Source: JACOND01 sp965202795 (GTDB lineage Bacteria > Bdellovibrionota > Bdellovibrionia > Bdellovibrionales > UBA1609). From it: a stretch of DNA of 64,000 bases. The DNA lies in NCBI GenBank assembly GCA_965202795.1, contig OZ241848.1, positions 992,001 through 1,056,000 on the forward strand, in the 5' to 3' direction. Shown piece after piece: positions 38,335-47,183 of the stretch (position 1 is the first letter of the stretch; every line of letters starts with the position of its first letter). A model generated the notes under the pieces. The model did no database searches. It saw only the letters and a program-made list of their open reading frames with translations, and had not been told where the DNA came from. A program made the position numbers and the translations under genes.

Positions 38335-38460
38335 CTGGCCAGGAATGCAGCCGCTCAAAAGGGCTTGAGGCTGCTGAAGGCGCCGGGCTTGCATATCTGA
38401 AATTTTTGAGCTTGGCGCCGGCGATTTTGCCTGGACTTAAGGACAGCTTCGGGGCTGTTT

Positions 38461-38488
38461 ATGTAACATAATTAAGCTTATCGGCGGC
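38461..38488 (-). other. dif-like Xer site, left copy (inverted)
   Basis: Read on the minus strand: GCCGCCGATAA, then GCTTAA, then TTATGTTACAT, i.e. an 11-bp arm, 6-bp centre and 11-bp arm. The right arm differs at one base from the XerD arm of the E. coli dif site (TTATGTTAAAT) and the left arm ends in ATAA as XerC arms do. It is identical to 48622-48649 in the other orientation, and identity stops within two bases of the 28-bp core. Confidence 0.55.
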
Positions 38489-38679
38489 TTGCGCCTTTTG
38501 TCCAGCCCTAACAAAGTAAAAAGGCGAAAAAATGAGACATTTTTAAGCCAAAAGTCCAGCAGTCCAGAAGATTTCTTTCCCTGCGGCCCTGGGCAGGGGC
38601 TTTTTTTATCCCTCTAAAGCCTTTTTCGGCTTTTTGCCGCCAAATCTGTCTCATTTTTTTGTTTCGATGGCCGGCCTCG

Positions 38680-38790
38680 CCTGTTGATCTGGCTGGCCAT
38701 TGGGCCGTTCCCGAGTTGCCGAGGCATGGCAGGCTTGTCCAGAGGAGTCCTGCTTGTTGGGACAGGGGCCATCCCCTCGCTGCCGGGGAG
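38680..38790 (-). repeat. dispersed hairpin repeat, reverse orientation
   Basis: Reading the minus strand: CTCCTCTGGACAAGCCTGCC, then GGGAACGGCC-CAAT-GGCC. The order is as in the Rpn units. The loop here is not GNRA and the AAACAG tail is lost. Confidence 0.6.
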
Positions 38791-38879
38791 TCACAGGCAT
38801 ATTTGTCTGGACGGCCGCTCCTGCGGGAAAATCAGGGGTTCGGCGCCGAGGGCAAAAGCAGGCTCGGCGCTGGGCTCCG

Positions 38880-39150
38880 GCTGATTTTTTTGGCAAAAGC
38901 AAAAGCCGGCCTTCCTGGCCGATCGGCTTTATTGCTTGCAAGCTTTAAAAGGGATTGTATTCGCCGGGCCGCATCAGGGGGTTGACTTTTCTGCCCCCCC
39001 GCGGCAGGCTTTGAATACATTTCCTATTAAGGCCAGGACTGAAGTCCAGTTTTTTTATAAATTCTGCTTATTTGCCGCTTTGCGTTAAAAATCCAGCCAT
39101 AAGGCCGGCTTATTTTCGGTTTTTCTCATTTTTTGAGACACTTTGCCCCG
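38880..39150 (+). repeat. duplicated leader of beta-helix genes, copy 1
   Basis: About 270 bp, highly similar to 42688-43080 except for a roughly 110-bp insertion there. It includes a TGGACT-GA-AGTCCA hairpin, AATAAATTCTGCTTATTTGC-like sequence, and GGTTTTTCTCATTTTTTGAG. No gene. It probably carries promoter or regulatory sites for the downstream beta-helix gene, since it was kept in both copies. Confidence 0.75.
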
Positions 39151-39182
39151 CCGCCGGGCCTGAAAATCCGGGCCGGGGCTTG

Positions 39183-39265
39183 TTTGCCAGGCCGGGGCGC
39201 GGTATAAATAGACTGTCCCCGGCGGATCGGGGGCAAAAACTTAACCAGCCATGGAGGGCTAAATT
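39183..39265 (+). promoter_or_regulatory. shared 5' leader of secreted-protein genes, copy 1
   Basis: A segment from GGGGCGCGGTATAAATAG to CCATGGAGGGCTAAATTATG recurs at 43893-43975 before an unrelated coiled-coil gene; its last part (CCATGGAGGTCTAAATTATG) recurs before the gene at 48733. GGTATAAATAG is a candidate -10 region and GGAGGG the ribosome binding site. Confidence 0.7.
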
Positions 39266-39916
39266 ATGCAAAAATTAATTTTTTCGGCTTTCCTGATTTT
39301 CGGGGTTTCCGAAAAGTCATTTGCGCCAGTGGCAATGGGGCCTCCTCCATGCGGCCACGGAGTAAAGGGCGCGTATCATAGCAAAGGAGGGGGCTTTGTG
39401 GCGGCCACGGCTCAAGTGGCCAAGACCGCTTTTGTGGCCAAGACCGCGGCTGTTTGCGGCAATGCGCATGTTTCCGGCAATGCGTATGTTTTCGGCGATG
39501 CGCTGGTTTCCGGCGATGCGCTGGTTTCCGGCAATGCGCGGGTTGGCGGCAATGCGCGGGTTTCCGGCGATGCGCGGGTTTCCGGCGATGCGCGGGTTCA
39601 CGGCAAGGCGCTGGTTGGCGGCAAGGCGCTGGTTTACGGCAAGGCGCTGGTTGCCGGCAATGCGCGGGTTCACGGCAAGGCGCTGGTTGGCGGCAAGGCG
39701 CTGGTTTACGGCAAGGCGCGGGTTGACGGCCTTGCGCGGGTTTCCGGCTATGCGCGGGTTTACGGCAATGCGCTGGTTGGCGGCAAGGCGCAGGTTGACG
39801 GCGAGGCGCGGGTTTACGGCAATGCGCTGGTTGGCGGCAATGCGCGGGTTGGCGGCAATGCGCGGGTTTTCACAGCCATTCTAAAAAGCGGCAATATCAC
39901 TTCAGGGACGCATTAA
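39266..39916 (+). CDS. secreted left-handed beta-helix repeat protein 1
   Basis: 216 residues. A signal peptide (KLIFSAFLIFGVS) is followed by a conserved head with two cysteines (CGHGVKGAYH and AAVCGNA) and about 23 hexapeptides of the form G-x-A-x-V-x (for example SGNARV, YGKALV). This matches the hexad pattern of left-handed parallel beta-helices, 18 residues per turn, so about 7-8 turns. The conserved end is SGNITSGTH. The DNA is an almost perfect 18-bp repeat, so the array can lengthen or shorten. Function unknown; proteins with similar hexads include E. coli YdcK and acyltransferase folds, but no catalytic His motif is seen. A GC-rich terminator follows. Confidence 0.85.
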   Translation: MQKLIFSAFLIFGVSEKSFAPVAMGPPPCGHGVKGAYHSKGGGFVAATAQVAKTAFVAKTAAVCGNAHVSGNAYVFGDALVSGDALVSGNARVGGNARVSGDARVSGDARVHGKALVGGKALVYGKALVAGNARVHGKALVGGKALVYGKARVDGLARVSGYARVYGNALVGGKAQVDGEARVYGNALVGGNARVGGNARVFTAILKSGNITSGTH

Positions 39917-39936
39917 ACAGGGCCTGTAATGCTTTG

Positions 39937-39964
39937 GCCCCCGGCGGCCCGCGGGGGCTTTTTT
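39937..39964 (+). terminator. intrinsic terminator after beta-helix gene 1
   Basis: A GC-rich stem (GCCCCCG with CGGGGGC) followed by TTTTTT. A similar GC stem follows the gene at 48733. Confidence 0.8.
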
Positions 39965-39986
39965 AACTGAAACAAAGGAGGTAATC

Positions 39987-40205
39987 ATGCAGCAAGGGCT
40001 TTTATTAGTTATGAGCGCCATTATAGCTTTATGCGCCTTACTTGGCGGCATAGGGCTTATTATTGACTGGCGGTTAGAGACTGTGAAGGAAACACAAGCC
40101 ACCATTAAAATAGACCTAAAAGATGTGAAAAACAGGCTAACCCGCCTTGAAGATAAAATTGACTTGCTTTTAAAAACAGAAAAAAGCGCCAGCCTTAAAA
40201 AATAG
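39987..40205 (+). CDS. small membrane protein with coiled-coil tail
   Basis: 72 residues: one N-terminal membrane helix (LLLVMSAIIALCALLGGIGLII) and a heptad-rich tail (IKIDLKDVKNRLTRLEDKIDLLLK). AAAGGAGG lies 7 bp before ATG 39987, a strong site. Such proteins are common in phage lysis or tail modules (holin/spanin-like size), which would fit the portal fragments on the other strand, but the sequence alone does not decide. It has no copy in the second phage-derived module. Confidence 0.7.
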   Translation: MQQGLLLVMSAIIALCALLGGIGLIIDWRLETVKETQATIKIDLKDVKNRLTRLEDKIDLLLKTEKSASLKK

Positions 40206-40242
40206 CCATTGAGGCTTTTTGCCCCCGCCCGGCCCGGCGGGG

Positions 40243-41331
40243 CTATTTCAATCTCAAGTGAACCCCGACATCCGGCAAACCTTCTTTTGTTATGCATGGG
40301 AAGTCATCGGATATATTCCATTCTGATCCATAGTTAAAAGAGAAATCCAGCCGGCCCTCATAAAGCGGCGTCTTGCCATCCTCCAGCATGGAAGTATTGA
40401 GGGTGATCGGCCCCATTTTCAGGAACCCCGTAAAGCGGCCATCCCCGGCCAGATCCTGAATAGGCTTTTGCAGTTCCTCTGCCCCCTGGCTGCTAAGCAA
40501 AATATGGCAAAGCTCCACTGGCTCCATAGGGTCTAAAGAGGCCACTCCGGCCCGGCAATGAACCTCTAAATCAGTTTCGTGAACCATAGTTTCGCCGTCA
40601 TGATGTCTTGAAGGAAAAGCCCCTTTTTGATCAATGGAGACAACGCCTAAAATGCCATAGGGCAAAGCCTCAGTATTTATGACATCCGAAAAGACAAACT
40701 CAAAGTTTGGGCCAGGGAGCCGCTGATAAGCGCGGGATTGAGAAAGCCCCGCGCCGCGGCCCCTAAGATAGAATCCGCCACGGACATGCTGGTTTCGGCG
40801 GCCAGCCGGGCGCGCGTCAGGCGGCTGATGCCCATCAGGAAATCCGCGGAGTTGGCCAGGTCGCGGATGCGCAGGATGGAATAGCCGGCCCCGCCCTCTG
40901 GCCACCGCGCCCGCCCCTTAAAGTCTCTGTAAAACCAGGCGCGCTCGCCGCTTAAGGCTATCGGATCGGCGCAGCCGATCGCTTTGAGGCGCGGATAAGC
41001 CCAAACACTCCCGGAGAGAAAAGGCAGGATTTGCTTCAGGCGGCCCGTGGCCATGTCCCATTCCACTTTGGCAACAAAGTTGCCGCCAAGCAGGCAGTTT
41101 TCCGCCAGCTGCAGCATAAGATCGGTCTTGCGCATCCAGCTGTTTGGCCTCTCCATGACCGCCAGGGCCGGATGATCCTCCATGGCCTCGCCGTCTCTGT
41201 TTTTGATTTTCAGCGGAAAGCGGATCAGCGCCCCGCTGATGCCGGAGAGAGCGCGGAGGGCCGCCCTTTTCAGGGGGAAATGACTGCTGCGAGGGAAGGC
41301 TCCTTTCAGCGCGGCAATGCGCCGCCTTTTA
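40243..41331 (-). pseudogene. phage portal / neck protein fusion made by deletion
   Basis: Minus-strand remnant. The upstream part (to about 40725) encodes an HK97-type portal fragment (HPALAVMERPNSWMRKTDLML, LLGGNFVAKVEW) without a start before its truncated 5' end. The downstream part encodes the phage neck/tail protein end (FVFSDVINTEALPYGI to GVHLRLK). The second module at 45416-47145 shows what is missing: the C-terminal two thirds of the portal and the first residues of the neck protein, about 640 bp, deleted at a join near 40707 (AAAG/TTTGGGCC). The two pieces are now in different frames. Confidence 0.8.
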
Positions 41332-41366
41332 TTGCGGGACAGTTCGGGCCAGACTCAAAGCGCGGC

Positions 41367-42340
41367 TTATTCAGCTTTGCCGTTTTGAGCGTTCGCTTTT
41401 GCCTGGCTTTTGAGCTTGCGGATTTCCTTTTCAGGCAGGCCAGTCACTTTAACAATAAATGCCATATCCGCTTTGGCATGGAGCATGTTTAAAATGACCT
41501 CTCGCTCCCTTGCCTGGCGGCCCCTTTCCTCAATTTCTTCCCGTATTGTCATATAACCTCCTTTTGGCAATAACCCCCGGCGGACAGCCTCCCGCTCAGC
41601 CTCCGCCCATACCTCTGACTTCATTTTATACCCCTTAAGCAGATAGTCAAGGAAACTCAACAAAAAATCTGGATATTTCCTCAAAAAATCCCCTCCAAAC
41701 ATGCTCAAAACGCCCAAAACAAACTCAACATCCGCTCTGCGATCCCGAACATGCCGCAGCAAATACAGGCAGATGCCAATCTTAGACTTTGAATCCTTAA
41801 AAACCTCCTCAAGGCGCGGCTCATGGAGGTCCAGCAAATACGGTTTAAAACCCGGCATGTTTTGCCGCGCTATCCGGCTTTTCGGGGAAATCGGATGGCC
41901 AAGGGCCTCCCGAAGGGAAAGCGGGCCTTTGTAAGGCATCTTTCCCTGATGAGCCAAAACAAGCAAAATCTCTGGCAAAATGCCATGCTTTTCAAACTGG
42001 TCGTTTGAAAACTGCATTTGATAGCGGTAGAACTGGGCATAAGTCTTCTTTGGCTCATGCTGCGATTTATGCTCAATCACGATGTAAGTCAAAACCCCCG
42101 GATCTGATAAAAAGGGGACGGCCACAACCAGATCAGCCCTTTTGCCGTCGTGAAAGCTGTCTTTTGCCAGCCCGCTCCGCGGCCAGTCAAAGAGCGCGAA
42201 TATTTCCGGGGGGAGGGCCGCCCGGCAGAGGTCTGCGGCCGCACCCGGCAGCTCGCAGGCTCTTTTGAAAAATCTGTCATGAATCCCAGAAGCTCCCGGC
42301 GCTCCTGCTGGGCTGGAAGCTGTTTTTTTTGTTCTGCCAT
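41367..42340 (-). pseudogene. Rpn/YhgA-like PD-(D/E)XK nuclease, type B, frameshifted
   Basis: A different subtype from copies A1-A3. It starts at ATG 42338-42340 behind AAAGGGGGAAT with MAEQKKQLPAQQERREL. One T missing in the run near 42260 (GATTTTTC for a GATTTTTTC-type original) shifts the frame; with it restored the protein reads DFFKRACELPGAAADLCRAALPPE and then the nuclease core GKRADLVVAVPFL, TYIVIEHKSQHEPKK (D and E-x-K). The C-terminal tail (MLHAKADMAFIVKVTGLPEKE) is the same as in Rpn copy A2, so tails have been exchanged between subtypes. It lies directly upstream of the portal remnant on the same strand. Confidence 0.8.
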
Positions 42341-42588
42341 AATTCCCCCTTTAGTTTTTTTGGCTGGCTGCGCCGCATTCCCCTGTATTTTCCCCTGCTT
42401 TTTCCCTTGGCATAAGCCTGCTGTTTTTGGGGCCAGCCGAAAGCTCCCGCCGGCGGCGCGCTCTGGAGATATAAGCTTTCCCTTGATTTTTCTAAAACGC
42501 AAGAAAAAAAACCAGGCTTTGGAGAGGCAGCTGCAGCGGGGGGGAGGAAGCCTGCCGCGGCGCTAGGGGCTTGGCTTGATTTACTGGG

Positions 42589-42655
42589 CCGGCTTGGCGG
42601 CCGTTCTCGGTCCTCCGCGGCATGGCAGGCTTGTCCAGAGGGACAGTCTCTTATC
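42589..42655 (-). repeat. dispersed hairpin repeat, reverse orientation
   Basis: Minus strand: CCCTCTGGACAAGCCTGCC, GCCGCGGAGG, GAACGGCC-GCCA-AGCCGGCC, then CAGTAAA. The order matches the Rpn units; the stem has one mismatch. Confidence 0.7.
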
Positions 42656-42687
42656 ACCTGCTCCCACAGGAGCAGATTCAGCGCTGG

Positions 42688-43080
42688 GTTTTGGCTGATT
42701 TTTTTGGGCAAAAGCAAAAGCTGGCCTTCCTGGCCGATCGGCTTTATTGCTTGCAAGCTTTAAAAGGGATTGTATTCGCCTGGCCTCATCAGGGGGTTGA
42801 CTTTTCTGCCCCCCCGCGGCAGGCTTGGAATACAATCTCTGTTAAAGCCAGCTTTGCGCGGTATCGATCTGATTGCAAGGAGCGCCCCCGCCCTGGACAA
42901 GCGGGGGCCTTGGTTTTTAGCCAAAACCAGCAATATTTGCCGTGATTTTCCCCCCTTATGGCCTGGACTGAAGTCCAGTTTTTCAATAAATTCTGCTTAT
43001 TTGCCGCTTTGCGTTAAAAATCCAGCCATAAGGCCGGCTTATTTTCGGTTTTTCTCATTTTTTGAGACACTTTGCCCCCC
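42688..43080 (+). repeat. duplicated leader of beta-helix genes, copy 2
   Basis: Matches 38880-39150 with about 110 bp of extra sequence in the middle (about 42845-42955). The TGGACT-GA-AGTCCA hairpin is retained. Confidence 0.75.
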
Positions 43081-43198
43081 CAGCCCGGCCCCCGGCGGGG
43101 GTTTTTTTGCGCAAATTTTGCAAAACCCGCTTTTTTGCTGACTTGAAGGCGAAAGCGCGCTATATTCCGCCTGTAAATCAATCAAAGGAGGTATTTTT

Positions 43199-43840
43199 AT
43201 GAAACACAATCACTTTAAAACGGCTTTTTTGAGCGCTTTCCTGATTTTCGGGGTTTCCGCCGCCGCGGAAGACACTCCCTGCGGCCCCGGCATTGAGGGC
43301 GCTCTGCATACAAACCCCGATGGCTCTGAAGGCGGGTTTGTGGCCTCCACGGCCACTGTGGCCAAGACGGCTTTTGTTGAATCTGATGCGGCTGTTTGCG
43401 AAAATGCTGGGGTTAGCGGCAAGGCGCGGGTTTTCGGCAAGGCGCAGGTTTATGGCGATGCACAGGTTCTGGACAATGCGCGGGTTGCCGGCAATGCGCG
43501 GGTTTTAGGCGATGCGATTATTGGCGGCAATGCGGTTGTTGCCGGCAAGGCGTGGGTTTTCGGCTATGCGCGGGTTGGCGGCAATGCGCAGGTTTTCGGC
43601 AAGGCGTTGGTTTTCGGCAAGGCGTTGGTTTTCGGCTATGCGCGGGTTGGCGGCAATGCGGTTGTTGCCGGCAAGGCGTGGGTTTTCGGCTATGCGCGGG
43701 TTGGCGGCAATGCGCAGGTTTTCGGCAATGCGCAGGTTTTCGGCAATGCGTGGGTTTTCGGCTATGCGCGGGTTGGCGGCAATGCGTGGGTTTTCACAGC
43801 CCATCTGAAAAGCGGCCAGGTCACTTCAGGGGAGCATTAA
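43199..43840 (+). CDS. secreted left-handed beta-helix repeat protein 2
   Basis: 213 residues with a signal peptide (FKTAFLSAFLIFGVSAAAE), the conserved head (CGPGIEGALH, AAVCENA) and about 22 G-x-A-x-V-x hexads ending SGQVTSGEH. The DNA contains an exact 80-bp duplication (43523-43602 and 43649-43728), seven 18-bp units apart, evidence of recent repeat expansion. The aromatic position is often Phe or Trp (AGKAWVFGYARV). The head and tail match beta-helix protein 1 while the middle differs. It starts a plus-strand run with the coiled-coil gene and beta-helix gene 3. Confidence 0.85.
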   Translation: MKHNHFKTAFLSAFLIFGVSAAAEDTPCGPGIEGALHTNPDGSEGGFVASTATVAKTAFVESDAAVCENAGVSGKARVFGKAQVYGDAQVLDNARVAGNARVLGDAIIGGNAVVAGKAWVFGYARVGGNAQVFGKALVFGKALVFGYARVGGNAVVAGKAWVFGYARVGGNAQVFGNAQVFGNAWVFGYARVGGNAWVFTAHLKSGQVTSGEH

Positions 43841-43892
43841 ACAGGGCCTGTAATGCTTTTGCCCCCGCCCCCCCGCCAGGCAGCCGTCCGGG

Positions 43893-43975
43893 GCTTGTTT
43901 TCCGGGCCGGGGCGCGGTATAAATAGGCTGTCCCCGACGGATCGTGGGCTTTAAACAGCCATGGAGGGCTAAATT
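43893..43975 (+). promoter_or_regulatory. shared 5' leader of secreted-protein genes, copy 2
   Basis: Nearly the same sequence as 39183-39265, with GGCGCGGTATAAATAG and CCATGGAGGGCTAAATTATG. Here it precedes a coiled-coil gene, not a beta-helix gene. Confidence 0.7.
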
Positions 43976-44581
43976 ATGCAAAAAATTTTTTTTTCGGCTT
44001 TGGCCGGGGTTTTAATGGGGGCGGGCTTTCAAAGCCTGGCCGGGGATCACAATGGCCACACCTATGAGAGACAGGAAAAAAGCAGAGCACCGATTCGGCA
44101 GGATTTTCAAAAACAACTGAACCAGCATGAGGAGGCAATAAGAAAAGCAAACAAAAAAAGGGTAGCCAAGGCACAAATCAAGCAACAGGAGGCCCAGTTA
44201 AAAAGAATCAATTCACGACTGGACAGGGCAAGGGCCTCTAATTCCAACATGAGAGAAATCATGCGGTTAAGACTCGAACAAGACAAAGCCTTGCTTTCCT
44301 TATGGGAGATTAGGGAAAACACAGTAGACAACTATAGGAGGCGGGGGTATTACCTGGAGGACAAATTAAGAGAGGCAGATCAAAGCGGGGACACTTGGGA
44401 CTATGTTGCCTTAGCTGCAAAAAAAGGAAACTATCAGCCAGCCGCCAGGCATATTATGAACGCTATCTCAGATATTTGCCCTTTGCCTGCCCCACCTCGG
44501 CCTGGTTGCTTAGATATACAATGCTTTATTGCTAGTCCGATAAATAGCGGAGCATCTGGCGGATCGACTGGCCGCCGATAG
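43976..44581 (+). CDS. secreted coiled-coil protein using the beta-helix leader
   Basis: 201 residues. The start (MQKIFFSALAG) copies the start of beta-helix protein 1, followed by a signal peptide and a long charged helical region (KQLNQHEEAIRKANKKRVAKAQIKQQ and on) predicted to form a coiled coil, then a Pro/Cys tail. No family recognised. Its stop lies 3 bp before the ATG of beta-helix gene 3, so both are on one transcript, and beta-helix gene 3 depends on translation through it. The pairing suggests a secreted partner or stalk; this is inference. Confidence 0.7.
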   Translation: MQKIFFSALAGVLMGAGFQSLAGDHNGHTYERQEKSRAPIRQDFQKQLNQHEEAIRKANKKRVAKAQIKQQEAQLKRINSRLDRARASNSNMREIMRLRLEQDKALLSLWEIRENTVDNYRRRGYYLEDKLREADQSGDTWDYVALAAKKGNYQPAARHIMNAISDICPLPAPPRPGCLDIQCFIASPINSGASGGSTGRR

Positions 44582-44584
44582 ACA

Positions 44585-45373
44585 ATGAAGGCCCTTGCCG
44601 CTTTGCTGCTTTTCGGCTTTTCCGCCGGGGCGGCGGCCACACCATGCGGCCCCGGAGTAAAGGGCGCCCCCCATCCGAACGGCGGCGGCTTTGTGGCGGC
44701 CACGGCCACTGTGGCCAAGACCGCTTATGTGGCCAAAACAGCGGCTGTTTGCGGCAGCGCATGGGTTGGCGGCTCTGCGCGGGTTTCCGGCCATGCAAAG
44801 GTTTCCGGCCATGCCAATATTTCAAGGAATGCAAGGGTTTATGGAAAAGCGCGGGTTTATGACTACGCAAGTGTTTTAGGCAAAGCAATAGTCGCAGGCA
44901 ACGCAATAGTCAAATACAATGCATCTATTTTTGACAATGCGCAAATCTTCGGCAACGCAACGGTTGCCGGCAAAGCAAGTGTTGTCAGCGATGCAAAGGT
45001 TTTTGGCTATGCAATAATCAGAGATTTTGCAAGGGTTGCCGGCAAGGCAGAGATTTCCGGCAGGGCAAAGATTACTGGCGCCGCAAAGGTTTCCGGCAAC
45101 GCAATGGTTGGGGGCAATTCATGGGTTAGGGGCAATGCGCAGGTTTCCGGCGATGCGCAGGTTTCCGGCGGCGCAAAGGTTTTGGGCTATGCAAAGGTTT
45201 TTGGAAAGGCGCTGATTTTAGATAGCGCAATAATTTCCGGCGAGGCACAAATTTCCGGCGATGCGCAAATTTCCGGCAATGCGAAGATTGGTGGATATAC
45301 AAAGGTTGGCGGGCATGCCCAAATCTTCAAATCCCATCTGGAAAGCGGAAATATCACTTCAGGGATTCATTAA
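44585..45373 (+). CDS. secreted left-handed beta-helix repeat protein 3
   Basis: 262 residues, the longest of the four. Signal peptide (ALAALLLFGFSAGAAA), head with CGPGVKGAPH and AAVCGSA, about 30 hexads (for example SGHAKV, FGKALI, SGDAQI) and the end SGNITSGIH. Repeats here are more diverged at DNA level than in genes 1 and 2, with Ile and Lys more frequent, so this copy is older or under stronger selection. It is followed by CATTAAACAGGGCCTGTAATGCT as are the others, and by the convergent neck gene. Confidence 0.85.
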   Translation: MKALAALLLFGFSAGAAATPCGPGVKGAPHPNGGGFVAATATVAKTAYVAKTAAVCGSAWVGGSARVSGHAKVSGHANISRNARVYGKARVYDYASVLGKAIVAGNAIVKYNASIFDNAQIFGNATVAGKASVVSDAKVFGYAIIRDFARVAGKAEISGRAKITGAAKVSGNAMVGGNSWVRGNAQVSGDAQVSGGAKVLGYAKVFGKALILDSAIISGEAQISGDAQISGNAKIGGYTKVGGHAQIFKSHLESGNITSGIH

Positions 45374-45415
45374 ACAGGGCCTGTAATGCTGCCTCCCCCG
45401 CCCGGCCCGGCGGGG

Positions 45416-45958
45416 CTATTTCAATCTCAAGTGAACCCCAACATCCGGCAGCCCTTCTTCTGTTATGCATGGGAAGTCATCGGATATATTCAGTTCTGAT
45501 CCATAGTTAAAAGAGAAATCCAGCCGGCCCTCATAAAGCGGCGTCTTGCCATCCTCCAGCATGGAAGTATTGAGGGTGATCGGCCCCATTTTCAGGAACC
45601 CCGTAAAGCGGCCATCCCCGGCCAGATCCTGAATAGGCTTTTGCAGTTCCTCTGCCCCCTGGCAGCTAAGCAGAGTATGGCAGAGATTCGGCGGCTCCAT
45701 AGGGTCTAAAGAGGCCACTCCGGCCCGGCAATGAACATCTAAAGAAGTTCTGTAATATACCTTCCCTTGATCCCATACCTTTTCAGGTCTTGCGCCCTTG
45801 TTTTCCATAGAGACAATGCCCACAATTCCATAGGGCAAAGCCTCAGTATTTATCACATCCGAAAAGACAAACTTAAAGCCCTTCCGGCCATCCGCGGCCA
45901 AAGCCATTTGAAAATAGGCAGCATACAGCTGCAATTTTTTACGAATAAGATTGTCCAT
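45416..45958 (-). CDS. phage neck / tail-terminator-like protein
   Basis: 180 residues, intact, starting at ATG 45956-45958 and overlapping the portal gene by 20 bp. Its pattern (NTEALPYGIVGIVS, YRTSLDVHCRAG, PLYEGRLDFSFNYG) recalls gp12-like neck terminator proteins of tailed phages; the match is from memory and tentative. Its partner in the first module survives only as a fusion fragment. As no other structural phage gene is present, this is a prophage scrap rather than a functional virion module. Confidence 0.55.
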   Translation of the reverse strand: MDNLIRKKLQLYAAYFQMALAADGRKGFKFVFSDVINTEALPYGIVGIVSMENKGARPEKVWDQGKVYYRTSLDVHCRAGVASLDPMEPPNLCHTLLSCQGAEELQKPIQDLAGDGRFTGFLKMGPITLNTSMLEDGKTPLYEGRLDFSFNYGSELNISDDFPCITEEGLPDVGVHLRLK

Positions 45959-47145
45959 TTTGATCCTCCATGTCTGGCTTTTTAATCTCTGCCTCTGCTA
46001 TCTTTTCCTTTTCCGGGACATCCATGCCCGGCCCGGCAAGGCGCGGAAGGCCAAGCATTTCTCTGCCTTCATTCTGGCTTATCAGGCCGTTCTTAAGCAG
46101 GGCAGCCAAATAGCTGGACTTTTCGCGTCCGTCCATTGACTGCATGATCTCCATCTCAAAGCAAAATTGCAGTCCTTTTTTTCTCTCTCTTTCCGATAGC
46201 AGGAAGGCGGTAAAGGCCCCGGCGCAATGCTCCAGCCAGGGCTTCAAGGTCACCGCCTGAAGGCTCCGGGCGGCCTCCTTGGCCCCGCTTTGGACGTTCA
46301 GGCTTTCAGCCGTCACCCACTGAATGCCCATAATCCTGGCCAGTTCCTGATCGCTGGACTTTTTGCAAAAGGCAATATCGGCCTGCCTCATGTCCATATT
46401 TAAAGCGCTGATTTTCAAATCTCCGGGCAAAAGAAGGGCCGAACCCCGCTTGGCCGCCCCGCTTTGATAGAATTTCCTGATCGCCGCCTCGGCGGCTTTT
46501 TTTGATTTTTCGCTGCCGCTTTGGGCCAGGGAGCCGCTGATAAGCGCGGGATTGAGAAAGCCCCGCGCCGCGGCTCCTAAGATAGAATCCGCCACGGACA
46601 TGCTGGTTTCGGCGGCCAGCCGGGCGCGCGTCAGGCGGCTGATGCCCATCAGGAAATCCGCGGAGTTGGCCAGGTCGCGGATGCGCAGGATGGAATAGCC
46701 GGCCCCGCCCTCTGACCACCGCGCCCGCCCCTTAAAGTCTCTGTAAAACCAGGCGCGCTCGCCGCTTAAAGCTATCGGATCGGCGCAGCCGATCGCTTTG
46801 AGGCGCGGATAAGCCCAAACACTCCCGGAGAGAAAAGGCAGGATTTGCTTCAGGCGGCCCGTGGCCATGTCCCATTCCACTTTGGCAACAAAGTTGCCGC
46901 CAAGCAGGCAGTTTTCGGCCAATTGCAGCATAAGATCGGTCTTGCGCATCCAGCTGTTTGGCCTCTCCAGGACCGCCAGGGCCGGATGATCCTCCATGGC
47001 CTCGCCGTCTCTGTTTTTGATTTTCAGCGGAAAGCGGATCAGCGCCTCGCTGATGCCGGAGAGAGCGCGGAGGGCCGCCCTTTTCAGGGGGAAATGACTG
47101 CTGCGGGGGAAGGCGCCTTTCAGCGCGGCAATGCGCGCCGCCTTT
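45939..47145 (-). pseudogene. HK97-type phage portal protein, 5'-truncated
   Basis: From ATG 46997 the frame gives 352 residues of portal sequence: HPALAVLERPNSWMRKTDLML, LLGGNFVAKVEWDMATG, DQELARIMGIQWVTAESL and near the end KNGLISQNEGREMLGLPRLAGPGMD, the usual C-terminal signature. The frame continues upstream without a start (FPRSSHFPLKRAALRALSGISEAL) until a stop near 47146, so the 5' end is lost. The cut lies just before the 3' end of Rpn copy A3. In an intact portal of about 400 residues only the first part would be missing. Confidence 0.8.
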
Positions 47146-47183
47146 TATTGCCGGACAGCCAGAAGCAGCCCGAAGCGCGCGGC

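Larger units (their letters stand above)
42503..43198. other. repeat-rich intergenic region before beta-helix gene 2
   Basis: No gene. It contains a hairpin repeat in reverse orientation (42589-42655), the second copy of the beta-helix leader (42688-43080) and a GC-rich terminator-like stem (CCCCCGGCGGGGG with T7 at about 43088-43110). The ribosome binding site AAAGGAGG precedes ATG 43199. Confidence 0.6.

Noticed and set aside
39317..39884. Long frames in other phases and on the minus strand of beta-helix gene 1
   Set aside because: The 18-bp repeat has no stop in these phases; the signal peptide, ribosome binding site and conserved tail support only the annotated frame.
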